Below, in pieces: positions 26,888-35,930 of a stretch of 64,000 bases of DNA (positions are counted from its first letter, which is position 1; the number at the start of each line of letters is the position of its first letter). The DNA is taken from assembly GCA_016186205.1 (NCBI GenBank), contig JACPMA010000003.1, forward strand, positions 62,001 to 126,000, given 5' to 3'. This stretch comes from Candidatus Peregrinibacteria bacterium. GTDB taxonomy: Bacteria; Patescibacteriota; Gracilibacteria; UBA1369; UM-FILTER-53-11. The notes under the pieces were generated by a model that saw only the letters and a program-made list of their open reading frames with translations, was not told where the DNA came from and ran no database searches. The translations under genes were made by a program, and so were the position numbers.

Positions 26888-29341
26888 TTAATGTTCAACC
26901 GTAAATAACGTCTTTAGGAACTGCGCAAACCGTCTTCTTCGCTGCATGAGCAGCGCTGCAATAAACGGCGTCATCATGGATATGCCGTCCATGGAGAGAG
27001 GCGCATTATGGCCGCGGTCCGGCTGGGAAATTGTGCAGCTGCAACCGCCGCCGCCGTTATCAGAGCCGGTGTCGCCGTTGACTGCGTCTGATGCGTCGGT
27101 TCTGTGAATAGGGCCGCCATCGAATCTTGTATTTGGGCCGCTGTCTGGAGTTGGATCAGGGTTTTGGCCGTCTGGCTGGCCGTCAGGCTGACCATCAGGG
27201 GGATTTGGGTTATTTGCATCCGGCTGGTTTTGGCCGCTGTCAGACGGTCCGGCATCGGTTCCATTGCCGGCGTCTGCATTGCCCGCGTCTGTCGCTCCGC
27301 TGTCAGGCGTTCCTGCGTCAGGGTCTGGAACGCATACCGGAGGGCAAGTTGGTCCGGCGTCGGTACCGTTGCCTGCTCCGTCTGGACCGCCATCGCCATC
27401 AGGATTTTCTCCGCCATCTGCAGGATCACCGCCGTCCGCTTGACCTGCGCCTCCATCGTCTCCTCCATCTCCAGGGCCACCATCTCCAGGGCCTCCATCA
27501 GGTATTCCTCCGTCAGGGTCTGGCGCGCATACAGGCGGACATGCCATTTCTAGATTTTCTGATCCTGCGCTTCCTCTAACAACGCTTCCTTCAAGTCCGA
27601 GAATATCGCCGATTCCTGGATCAAAATCATAAGTTCCAACTTCCAAAGGAATCACTTCCGCAGGACCTGAAGGATACGGGTGGTGTGTAAATGTTGCGCT
27701 TCCAGGAGTTCCATCTGGATGGTCAATTGAAAGTATTTCAACATGTGCGGAGTTGCCGCTAGGAAATTCAATTGAAGGACTTGGGACTTCAGCTCCCTCA
27801 AATTGTGCAGCCTGCGCATGCATCCAATAAAAATCTTCACCGCTAGAAACATCAAGCGATCCGTCATCGAATTCTCCGGCAGGGACTTCGAAAGTTGTGA
27901 GGAGGGTTGAGCCGTCGCCGCGTTTTAATTGGTGATCGTATCCTTGTATTTCAGTTGAAGCGCATGCCCAGAAATCAGAAGGACCTGTTCCTACAGGAGG
28001 ATTAACAGCAGGCCAAGCGTCACACGTTGTCTGACAAACATCGCCAATGCCGTCAGGAGCGCCTGCTGGTCCACTTGCATCTATGTTGCCGGCTTCCTTC
28101 ACCCATGCGCATGTATCATCTGCATTTGCTATTCCGTCTCCGTCATCATCAACTATTGCAGCTTCATCAGCTTCCATGGCAACAGGAATTTCGCATGGAT
28201 TTCCGTCAGCATTTATTTCAAAGGCAATAGCCTCGAGGTGGGGTCGGCCGTTGTCATATGGAGAACCATTATTGGTATATTCACCGACATACGGGTATAT
28301 GGTTCGGCCGTCTATGCGGAGAGGCTGGGTTAGGAGGGCGGATGGGAGGCCGAGGCCGGTTTCCGGGTTTGGAACAGGTTCAGCTGGAAACGGTGGACGC
28401 ATAGCAACTTCTTCGATATAACAACCGTCTGCTCCGCGTTCCATATATATATCGTATTCGTCTGTCACCACATCAAATTTCAACATATCGATACGATCTC
28501 CAGATGCTCTTATTGTAAATTCGGGTGTTTCCGGAGCGCGGAGATCGCCACCCCATGTGCTTTCCGCATTGCACTGTAAAACCGGAGGAATTGAAGTGCA
28601 TGCGTCTGCGCCAGAAGCGTTGGCAGCCAAAATCCGATCACGGATGTCTGTGCAGAGATTGTGCGTAGGGTCAATTGGGGCGTCGATGGACACGCGGTAT
28701 ATGTCTTCGTCTGGGGTGCCGAAGGCTTCGACAAAACCCACGGATACTTTCAGAGTACGGGCATCTCTGGCAGAAGGATGGATGAATGACAAACCAGCGG
28801 TTAGGCAGTCGCTTTCATATGGCCAAACATCCTGACCGTTTCTAGCAAGAATTGCATTAGCAAAATCCGTAACCTCATCAAAACCTGGCTTTTGGATTGT
28901 ATCTTTTCTTCCGTCAGGACGTATGAATTCAATAAGAGTTTCATTTCCGTCGTCACGGGCACTTGGCAAATCTACAGAGGTACCCAATCTTCTGAACACC
29001 ACGCCATCTACTCCTATTTCAGCTCTGAACTCGGCTCGATGAAGATCATGACCGGTCGATGCCGCATTGCTCGCTGAAAAAGTCATATCAAATCTATCTG
29101 GCGTTGGACCATTAACGAGTTGAGCATTTGTCGTTTCTCTCTCGCTCGGATCTGAACCGAGATTATTTACCTCATCATCAAACGCTGTTGCAGCCTGGGC
29201 TTGTTTTGCCATAGCCAAAACAGCTGCAGCAGAAACTATGGCTGTAATTGCCTGCGCGCCTTTTCCTGACTTATTTAAATCGTCCTCCGGAGGGGATTGT
29301 TTCGCTTCGTTCGCAATGACATCAGATACCTCTTTCTTCAT
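26888..29341 (-). CDS. Secreted Asp/Gly/Pro-rich protein with MYXO-CTERM-like tail
   Basis: 817 residues from the ATG at 29341, the start nearest the upstream pilin-like gene (44-bp gap). The N-terminus contains VIANEAKQS, encoded by a dispersed repeat, before a signal-like helix (AITAIVSAAAVLAMAKQAQA). The middle is unrecognised; at about 400-440 a thrombospondin-3-type DDDGDGIANADDTC...DGIGDVC motif suggests calcium binding. Residues about 620-760 are low-complexity D/G/P/N/A-rich. The end has GGGGCSC, a hydrophobic stretch and RRRR, like MYXO-CTERM/GlyGly-CTERM sorting signals. It is last in the pilus gene series and may be anchored at the surface. Confidence 0.8.
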   Translation of the reverse strand: MKKEVSDVIANEAKQSPPEDDLNKSGKGAQAITAIVSAAAVLAMAKQAQAATAFDDEVNNLGSDPSERETTNAQLVNGPTPDRFDMTFSASNAASTGHDLHRAEFRAEIGVDGVVFRRLGTSVDLPSARDDGNETLIEFIRPDGRKDTIQKPGFDEVTDFANAILARNGQDVWPYESDCLTAGLSFIHPSARDARTLKVSVGFVEAFGTPDEDIYRVSIDAPIDPTHNLCTDIRDRILAANASGADACTSIPPVLQCNAESTWGGDLRAPETPEFTIRASGDRIDMLKFDVVTDEYDIYMERGADGCYIEEVAMRPPFPAEPVPNPETGLGLPSALLTQPLRIDGRTIYPYVGEYTNNGSPYDNGRPHLEAIAFEINADGNPCEIPVAMEADEAAIVDDDGDGIANADDTCAWVKEAGNIDASGPAGAPDGIGDVCQTTCDAWPAVNPPVGTGPSDFWACASTEIQGYDHQLKRGDGSTLLTTFEVPAGEFDDGSLDVSSGEDFYWMHAQAAQFEGAEVPSPSIEFPSGNSAHVEILSIDHPDGTPGSATFTHHPYPSGPAEVIPLEVGTYDFDPGIGDILGLEGSVVRGSAGSENLEMACPPVCAPDPDGGIPDGGPGDGGPGDGGDDGGAGQADGGDPADGGENPDGDGGPDGAGNGTDAGPTCPPVCVPDPDAGTPDSGATDAGNADAGNGTDAGPSDSGQNQPDANNPNPPDGQPDGQPDGQNPDPTPDSGPNTRFDGGPIHRTDASDAVNGDTGSDNGGGGCSCTISQPDRGHNAPLSMDGISMMTPFIAALLMQRRRRFAQFLKTLFTVEH
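29297..29323. repeat. Dispersed repeat (NEAKQS type) in frame
   Basis: GATTGTTTCGCTTCGTTCGC followed by AATGAC is of a type widely seen between genes in metagenomic bacterial genomes. It is read here as VIANEAKQS at the N-terminus of the secreted protein. Confidence 0.6.
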
Positions 29342-29385
29342 AAAGAAGTATCTGATTATATAACCATTTAACACATGAAGTCAAC

Positions 29386-30732
29386 CTAAAAACTCTCGAT
29401 TGCAAAGCCGGAAACTGTTGTTTGAAGCTTTTTGTTTTTGCGGAATTCCTTTCTAAATCCTCCAATCTCTGCCCAACCTATGATAAGACTTTTCATATCT
29501 GCAGGAGGACTGTTTTTTGTGAGTAATTGGTATTCCAAAAACGGGATGTCGAATTTACTATCATTGATGTCACCATCTTCATAAAAAAAGGTGTCATTAT
29601 CTTGGGCGATATTTCGTTGTGATTGGCCGACAAGGCTTAGACGGAGCGTTGGTTTGGCAATATTAGGCTGTGCAATAAATTGACCGATTGATTGAGATTG
29701 CTTATCAGATTTTTTGCCAAGATGTTTATCTTTATCTGCTTCTGCAAATGAATTGAGATACTGCAAAACGATAAAATTATCTAAAGGGTCTGATTCTTCT
29801 GGACGCGAAACACCAGGACGTGCAAGATTAATCCGACCGGAAGATATTTCAGTATTTCGTTTTGTCGAATCGGTCATGCGTCTTTTTTCATCTAATTTTT
29901 CATCCCACGCTGTAATAACACCGCTTCCACCTCCATCAAAAATACTCCACTGCACGAGCACCGGGTCTTTTTCCGGATCACGGTAATCGGAGTTTTCGCC
30001 GCCGTCAGGAGCTGTGACAGACGGATATAAAATAAGCCGGCCATTATCGCATCCCGCTGCCACTCCGGCGCATGCAGGCGTTCTCACGCGCAAACGAAAT
30101 TCTTCAGTCGAGACGGCTGAAAAATCTAATTTTGTTATACCCCCGGCCGAATCTTCATAATACAGCGGTATTTCCACGGTCTGCCCAACAGTCAACCGAT
30201 TCCAATTACACGAATCGTCAGCATCCGCCGGCGCACCACTACAATCAACATCGTCTCCAGAAGCATCGCCGGTTCCTTTAATAGGCGCGCTGAAGTGCGA
30301 TGGTGGATTTTCGCCATTAAAACTCACTTTTTGAGCAGCTCCGGTGGGTCGATTCACAACCTCCACCCCGACGCAAGGCTGCACCGCCGTATTTGTGGGA
30401 TCACCATCCATATCCGCACAGTTTGCAATGCCAAGATCCGTGGCTGCGCCAAATAGCGGCGCCAAAAAAGCATTCATCGCGGCAATACCTGCTGGGGTAT
30501 TAGCCTCATCCGCGGTATTGCGTCCGACTCCGTGTGTGGCTGCCCAAAAACCCGCAAGCTCTGCGGCAGATTCGGCCAAGTATTGTGCTTTCGCTTCGGT
30601 CTCTCGATTTCCGATTGATTGAATCACGCGAATGCGGACCTCAAATAATCCAGCCATCACTAAAAGCAGCGCTGATACGAAGATAATCGCGATGATGAGG
30701 GACACGCCGGAATTGAAATCAGTTTTTTTCAT
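29386..30732 (-). CDS. PilX-like type IV pilus minor pilin / assembly protein
   Basis: 448 residues. The N-terminus NSGVSLIIAIIFVSALLLVMAGLFEVR matches the PilX N-terminal segment: a short basic leader, Gly, then a hydrophobic helix, then AKAQYLAESAAELAGF. The large soluble domain is unrecognised and rich in Asp/Asn. It overlaps the preceding PilV-like gene by 4 bp, showing translational coupling. In other bacteria PilX-type minor pilins start pilus assembly; the size is about twice that of classic PilX. Confidence 0.8.
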   Translation of the reverse strand: MKKTDFNSGVSLIIAIIFVSALLLVMAGLFEVRIRVIQSIGNRETEAKAQYLAESAAELAGFWAATHGVGRNTADEANTPAGIAAMNAFLAPLFGAATDLGIANCADMDGDPTNTAVQPCVGVEVVNRPTGAAQKVSFNGENPPSHFSAPIKGTGDASGDDVDCSGAPADADDSCNWNRLTVGQTVEIPLYYEDSAGGITKLDFSAVSTEEFRLRVRTPACAGVAAGCDNGRLILYPSVTAPDGGENSDYRDPEKDPVLVQWSIFDGGGSGVITAWDEKLDEKRRMTDSTKRNTEISSGRINLARPGVSRPEESDPLDNFIVLQYLNSFAEADKDKHLGKKSDKQSQSIGQFIAQPNIAKPTLRLSLVGQSQRNIAQDNDTFFYEDGDINDSKFDIPFLEYQLLTKNSPPADMKSLIIGWAEIGGFRKEFRKNKKLQTTVSGFAIESF

Positions 30733-31436
30733 GACGGTTCGCGGGTTAAAAATGCCACGCGTTCAATAACGCGTACTGTTATACCAGTACGATATAGCAC
30801 TCGGGAAATAACCTTCATGGCATCATCGCCGGCTGGCGGAACGGTTAAAGGCTCATATGAAATCGTGATTTCCCGATAGAACGGACTCGGGTCGGGCGCG
30901 GGCGTGCCTGGCGGAAACGCTGCGGGATCATAATGGTAATACAAATTTGTGTGCGGCGAATCGCCTTCGTCAAGCGTCAACCTATAGTCCTCATCATTTG
31001 TTTCGATCAAATCATACTTTGTTTCTCCAGAAACCGGATCGACATATGTATGAAGCGCGTTGTGCACGGCGCCATCGGCAACTCCGGCAAGCGTCCACTT
31101 TAAATAATCCGGGCTGGTTGAATAAACATTCACCTCGAGTCTATATGGCCCATTCCCGATCTTATTCACTGCACAATCATTTCCTGAATGATTCGGTACA
31201 GTATTCCAGCAGTCTTCAATTTTGTCGGAAAACTTGATGAAATTCGTGTCGCGAATGTTGCGCACAATTTCAATTCCCTCTTCGGCCAACGCCGCAGCAA
31301 CCAAATCATTGCGATTCGTGGCAGCAGTTCTTATTGAAGCGATATATAATGCAGATGCCGGAGCAAGGATTACCATAAGCACTGCAACGGCGATGATGAC
31401 TTCCAGAATTGTTTCTGCTTTTTTTGTTTTTAACAT
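30729..31436 (-). CDS. PilV-like prepilin
   Basis: 235 residues. KKAETILEVIIAVAVLMVIL is a prepilin-like signal with Glu eight residues from the mature end and a hydrophobic helix; Ala rather than Gly precedes the predicted cleavage site, a variation to note. The segment LVAAALAEEGIEIVRNIRDTNF is common in prepilins of this lineage. It lies 3 bp after the PilW-like gene and overlaps the PilX-like gene by 4 bp. Confidence 0.8.
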   Translation of the reverse strand: MLKTKKAETILEVIIAVAVLMVILAPASALYIASIRTAATNRNDLVAAALAEEGIEIVRNIRDTNFIKFSDKIEDCWNTVPNHSGNDCAVNKIGNGPYRLEVNVYSTSPDYLKWTLAGVADGAVHNALHTYVDPVSGETKYDLIETNDEDYRLTLDEGDSPHTNLYYHYDPAAFPPGTPAPDPSPFYREITISYEPLTVPPAGDDAMKVISRVLYRTGITVRVIERVAFLTREPS

Positions 31437-31439
31437 AAT

Positions 31440-32615
31440 CTATTGAATTAAAAGCGGCGCCGATATAGAAGTAAGGACGCGCGATGAAACTGTTTGCGTG
31501 AGCGTAATCGGCGGAAATGGCTTATAAACACCAGTCTCCAGCGGATTCTGTTCCACGGTAAGCACAATTGTTACGCGCGGCTGCTCAAGTGTGCCTGATT
31601 CTGAAAATGCATAGTGCGGATCCTCCGTCGGCGTTATGAAAAAATTGAGATGCGTGATATTGACGCGCAGAGGACTGATCGGCACAAAATCTATTGAAAA
31701 ACCGCCGTTTTGGTGATCGGCTGCGATATCTTTACCTTCCATAAGATCTTCATCGCGCGGTAGCTCAGTAAGAATACGAGTACCATTAGGTCCTTCGATA
31801 GAAATATCAATATCAGGAACATCATCCGTCCCTCTGCACTGAAAATCATCCGCGCACACAAAATGATCTGCGATGCCGTCGCCATTTTGATCAATCCCTT
31901 TTAATCGCAGCATCGAGAGCGCGTAAATAGATTCACCGCTTGGGTCGACACCGATTTTTTCCCGCGCAAGGATCGTCTTTGTAAATCCGTCAGCAGAGAT
32001 TAAGTATAACCGATCTTGCAGGCGCTCTTGTGTAGGATCCGGCGCGTCAGCAGGGTTATTGCACTGTCCGAGGAGACCGCCTGCAGCCCCTTGTCTTTCA
32101 TATGTAACCTTGCCGCAGAATGCATCTTCTTCGACAGCGACTAAATATTTACCTTTAAAGGGATTTGAGCCGGTGTTGCGATCAATGGTTTTTCGCAAAG
32201 GAACGCAATCTGCATCTCGCCGGTTGCGTTTTGCCGAACGCGCTGGCGTGCCAACCGCGCCATCTCCGGCTTCAACCGTATTGCAATCGAACCCGAGCGC
32301 TTCATCCTGGCCCGGATAAAAAAACGAAGAATAATATCGTCCGAAGTTCTGGCCGAAATTATCAATTACCACATTCTGATTGTAATATTCATCATAATCA
32401 ACCATTCCGTCGCGCGCTTCTTGCGCTATGCGCTGCAAAATAAACCGCGCGTCTTCATACACTTGATTTTGCAAATTTGCTTTCCGCGTTTCTTGAAATG
32501 ATTGAATATATAAAGTCGAAACAACCATCGAAACCGTTGAAAAAATCGCCACGGCTATGAGAATTTCCGGCAAGGTGAATGCATATTTGGATTTTGTGCT
32601 TTTGGTTTCCATCAA
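31440..32615 (-). CDS. PilW-like prepilin
   Basis: 391 residues. YAFTLPEILIAVAIFSTVSM has the prepilin pattern (FTLxEIL) with Ala before Phe and Pro before Glu. VYEDARFILQRIAQEAR is typical of PilW/GspJ-type minor pilins. The soluble part contains an Asp-rich DQNGDGIADHF calcium-type loop. It overlaps the end of pilC by 4 bp. Confidence 0.8.
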   Translation of the reverse strand: MMETKSTKSKYAFTLPEILIAVAIFSTVSMVVSTLYIQSFQETRKANLQNQVYEDARFILQRIAQEARDGMVDYDEYYNQNVVIDNFGQNFGRYYSSFFYPGQDEALGFDCNTVEAGDGAVGTPARSAKRNRRDADCVPLRKTIDRNTGSNPFKGKYLVAVEEDAFCGKVTYERQGAAGGLLGQCNNPADAPDPTQERLQDRLYLISADGFTKTILAREKIGVDPSGESIYALSMLRLKGIDQNGDGIADHFVCADDFQCRGTDDVPDIDISIEGPNGTRILTELPRDEDLMEGKDIAADHQNGGFSIDFVPISPLRVNITHLNFFITPTEDPHYAFSESGTLEQPRVTIVLTVEQNPLETGVYKPFPPITLTQTVSSRVLTSISAPLLIQ

Positions 32616-33877
32616 ATTGCTCCAGCTGTCTGCGTGAGCTGAATTATAGGCAACATTATGGCGCCGATGATGCCGCCGACCACGACTCCCACTGCAACCA
32701 AAATCACGGGTTCAATGACTTTTGATAAACCTGCAACTTCGGTGTCCACTTCGTCTTCATAATATTCCGCTATTTTAGCAGCGATATTATCGAGCTGCGC
32801 GGTTTGCTCTCCAACCGCAATCATCTGCACCATCATTGCCGGAAATTCCGGTGTGTCGCGGAGGCTTTCACCAAGCGGAATTCCGCGCGATATATCTTCG
32901 GAAGCCAGCGTAACGCGCCGCTTGTAAATTTCATTCCCGAGACCTTTTGCATTAATGAGAAGCCCCTGAATGATCGGCACGCCGCTGGAAAGCAAATTGC
33001 CGAGCGAACGGCTGAATCGCGCAAGAATGGATTTTTTCACAAGCCCTCCGAAAAGCGGAATATGCAAAACCAGCCAGTCTGTGGCATATCGCCCCTGCGT
33101 TGTGCGCCGCACGCCGATGAACGCAAAAATAATTCCTGCGATGCCGCCGAAAATCCAAGGCCATTGATGCTGCATGAAACGGCTTGCGCCGATAACAATG
33201 ATTGTAAGCGCAGGAAGCTTTTGTCCGGTTTGCGTAAAAATCTCCGCGATTTTCGGAACCACAAGAATCATCATGGCAGCCACAACGGCAATCATTACAA
33301 CGATTATAAAAGACGGATACATCATGGCGCCTTTGACTTTGCGCGTAATTGAAGCGGCTTTTTCGACTTCAATGGCGAGCTGTTTCAGCACTTTGTTGAG
33401 CTGACCCGCCGCTTCCCCGCTTTTAATGGCGCCAAGCTGGGACTCTGAAAAAAGATGCGGATACCGCGCCATTGAATCGGACAAGGTTCCGCCTTTTTCA
33501 ATGGCGCGGGTTATTTCAAAAATTGCGCTTTTTAAACGGTGGTTAACGGTTTGTTCCGCAATGGTGTCGAGCGATTTTATGAGCGGAATACCCGCATTTA
33601 TCATAATCGCCATGAGACGGAAAAACGTCGCGCGGTCTTTCGGCGTCGGCTTGCCCAAAGATTTCACAGCCTCGTCGAGCCGCGCGAAAAAATTCTTCAT
33701 TCCTTTGTCTTTCGCTTTTTGTGCCGCCTCTTTTAAAAGCGCAACCGGCACCGCACCTTCCTCAATGGAAAGCACGATTTTTTCTTCCGGCGCAACTTGA
33801 GCGCCCGGCGCCCCAGGGAGCTCGTACTTTTTTTCACCCAGCGCGGTATCAACGAGAAATTCTTGAGCTTTTTTCAT
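32612..33877 (-). CDS. pilC: Type IV pilus inner-membrane platform protein PilC
   Basis: 421 residues from the ATG at 33877 (MKKAQEFLVDT); a longer upstream start at 33940 would overlap pilB and has no homologous look. Two T2SSF domains are seen: FFRLMAIMINAGIPLIKSLD (first) and FSRSLGNLLSSGVPIIQGLL (second), each followed by membrane helices, plus the C-terminal EPVILVAVGVVVGGIIGAIM. PilC anchors the assembly ATPase at the membrane. The 46-bp gap to pilB contains a small hairpin (GCTCGC-AGA-GCGAGC). Confidence 0.93.
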   Translation of the reverse strand: MKKAQEFLVDTALGEKKYELPGAPGAQVAPEEKIVLSIEEGAVPVALLKEAAQKAKDKGMKNFFARLDEAVKSLGKPTPKDRATFFRLMAIMINAGIPLIKSLDTIAEQTVNHRLKSAIFEITRAIEKGGTLSDSMARYPHLFSESQLGAIKSGEAAGQLNKVLKQLAIEVEKAASITRKVKGAMMYPSFIIVVMIAVVAAMMILVVPKIAEIFTQTGQKLPALTIIVIGASRFMQHQWPWIFGGIAGIIFAFIGVRRTTQGRYATDWLVLHIPLFGGLVKKSILARFSRSLGNLLSSGVPIIQGLLINAKGLGNEIYKRRVTLASEDISRGIPLGESLRDTPEFPAMMVQMIAVGEQTAQLDNIAAKIAEYYEDEVDTEVAGLSKVIEPVILVAVGVVVGGIIGAIMLPIIQLTQTAGAI

Positions 33878-33923
33878 TGGGCGAGCTCGCAGAGCGAGCC
33901 TTTTATAAAAATAAAAATAAATA

Positions 33924-35291
33924 TTAGGATTTTTGACCATTGCCGTTTACCGCCGCAGCAACAGACGCTATCTGCACAGCAGGTGCCGTTTGGACAACTT
34001 TAGCGGTCTGCGCCATCGCATCTTCCTCCTCCACTTCCGATTCGCGCGCCACGGAATACACTTCTTCAAGCGTTGTTTCGCCTTTCAAAGCTTTTATAAT
34101 TCCGGCTTGTTCCAAACCGACCATGCCGCTTTCCATTGCGGCTTTTTCAATTTCCATGGACGCTGCATGATCCAAAATCAAACGCCGCAAACGGTTATTC
34201 ATCCACATAACTTCATAAATACCCATGCGGCCGAAGTACCCGCTTTTGCCGCACTGATCGCATCCTTTTCCTTCATAAAATTTCAGACCGGATAAAGCAG
34301 CGGGGTCTATATTGGCTGCCTCATCAGCGTGGAGAAATTTCAAAGCGCGTTTCACTCTTTCCAAAACCTCCGGCGGAACTTGCACTTCTTGCCTGCAATT
34401 CGCGCAAACTTTTCGCACCAAACGTTGGGCTATAATCAAATTGATCGTCGCGGTCATCAAAAATGCCGGCACGCCCATATTCGCGATTCTCGTAAGCGTT
34501 TCAACGGCGCTATTCGTATGAATTGTCGAAAAAACCAAGTGGCCGGTGAGTGAAGATTCAATAGCCGTATCCATAGTTTCGCGGTCGCGGATTTCACCGA
34601 CCATGATGATGTCCGGATCCTGACGCAGAGCAGTGCGCAAACCGTTAGCAAAAGTATAATTAATATCCGGATGCACCTGGCTTTGATTCAAGCCTTCCAT
34701 TTGAATTTCAACCGGATCTTCAATGGTCAAAATATTCACGTCCGGCGTGTTTAAAATATTCAAACACGCATAGAGCGTTGTCGTTTTTCCCGAACCTGTC
34801 GGGCCTGAAGTCAAAATAATTCCGTTCGGCGCTTCCAGACCTTTTTTCAAATACTTCATGCTGTTGCCTTCCAAACCTAGCTCTTCCAGCGTCGGAATTT
34901 TTCGCGACTTGTCCTGAATTCTCATCACGACTTTTTCGCCGTTCACTGTGGGAAACGAAGAAACGCGGAGATCCATTTCGCGATTATCTTTTGTTGTCAC
35001 GGCCGTGCGTCCGTCTTGCGGAATGCGCTGTTCGTCGATCTTCAAATTCGACATGATTTTGATGCGCGAAACCACGGCCGGATGCATGTTCGGCGGATAC
35101 TCAACGATGCGCCGAAGAACGCCGTCAACGCGGTAGCGAACACGCGTGGTGGAACGCTCCGGCTCTATGTGAATATCGGATGCGCGCATATCGAGCGCGC
35201 TCGAAATTGTCGCAAGCACGATCTGCGGCACATTGCCGGCGAGAATAGCTTCCTGAAGTTGTTGAAGTTTTGTTTGTGGTTGGGCATCCAT
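33924..35291 (-). CDS. pilB: Type IV pilus extension ATPase PilB, short form
   Basis: 455 residues. Walker A GPTGSGKTTT, the Asp box and Walker B DPDIIMVGEIRD, a His box (STIHTNSA), and a four-Cys zinc motif (CANC and CDQC) identify the GspE/PilB secretion ATPase. Usual PilB is about 560 residues; the N-terminal MshEN/T2SSE_N region is missing and the protein begins almost directly at the NPQIVLATISSALDMRASDI segment. It drives pilin polymerisation together with PilC. No PilT or PilM gene is seen in the window. Confidence 0.93.
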   Translation of the reverse strand: MDAQPQTKLQQLQEAILAGNVPQIVLATISSALDMRASDIHIEPERSTTRVRYRVDGVLRRIVEYPPNMHPAVVSRIKIMSNLKIDEQRIPQDGRTAVTTKDNREMDLRVSSFPTVNGEKVVMRIQDKSRKIPTLEELGLEGNSMKYLKKGLEAPNGIILTSGPTGSGKTTTLYACLNILNTPDVNILTIEDPVEIQMEGLNQSQVHPDINYTFANGLRTALRQDPDIIMVGEIRDRETMDTAIESSLTGHLVFSTIHTNSAVETLTRIANMGVPAFLMTATINLIIAQRLVRKVCANCRQEVQVPPEVLERVKRALKFLHADEAANIDPAALSGLKFYEGKGCDQCGKSGYFGRMGIYEVMWMNNRLRRLILDHAASMEIEKAAMESGMVGLEQAGIIKALKGETTLEEVYSVARESEVEEEDAMAQTAKVVQTAPAVQIASVAAAVNGNGQKS

Positions 35292-35300
35292 TTTAAATTG

Positions 35301-35918
35301 TTAACGCGGCACTTTCGGCGTTAAATAATATGCATTCATATCAACCGTAAAATTTATTTTTTGGCCGAGGTCTTGAACAACTTCTCCTCCCTCTGGAAAA
35401 TTCAATTGAACGGAATTGATATCCATGAGACGCGTGATCGTATCGAGCGATCCTGAATTGCTCACGTATTGCAAAAACTTTAGGAAATTATCGCGCGTGG
35501 CTTCAAGATTCATGGAAACCTGCAGCATGGAAACATCCGGAATATCCTGCATCGGAGTTCCTTTTCCAAAACGAAGGCTGCTTTGAAGAATGGGATTTCC
35601 AGGACGATCATGATCGGCAAAATAATTATCGAATTGCCGCGTGAGATCTGTGTAATTTTCATCAGGCGGCAAAATCGTCAGCAATTTTTTGCCGAGTTCC
35701 GCCTGTTTTTTTGCGCGTTCGTCAGCAAGAGTTTGATAATTTTTCTTTTCAGAGGTAAAAACACCGCCCAATTTCTGAACGCTTTCTTCGCTCTGAACAA
35801 GCGCCTGTTTATATCCTTGAAGGCCACGGAATTGGAACACGCCGTATACTGCGCTCGCCGTAAGAAGAATAAGGGCGAGTGCGAAAGTGATGTTGCTTAT
35901 GCGAAGCGGTGATTGCAT
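35301..35918 (-). CDS. PilO-like pilus alignment protein
   Basis: 205 residues: one N-terminal transmembrane helix (ITFALALILLTASAVYGVFQ), a coiled coil (about 35-85) and an alpha/beta C-terminal domain, the layout of PilO. The place between a PilN-like gene and pilB fits this. Sequence identity to known PilO cannot be judged here, so the name rests on architecture and context. Confidence 0.65.
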   Translation of the reverse strand: MQSPLRISNITFALALILLTASAVYGVFQFRGLQGYKQALVQSEESVQKLGGVFTSEKKNYQTLADERAKKQAELGKKLLTILPPDENYTDLTRQFDNYFADHDRPGNPILQSSLRFGKGTPMQDIPDVSMLQVSMNLEATRDNFLKFLQYVSNSGSLDTITRLMDINSVQLNFPEGGEVVQDLGQKINFTVDMNAYYLTPKVPR

Positions 35919-35930
35919 AGAAATATGATT

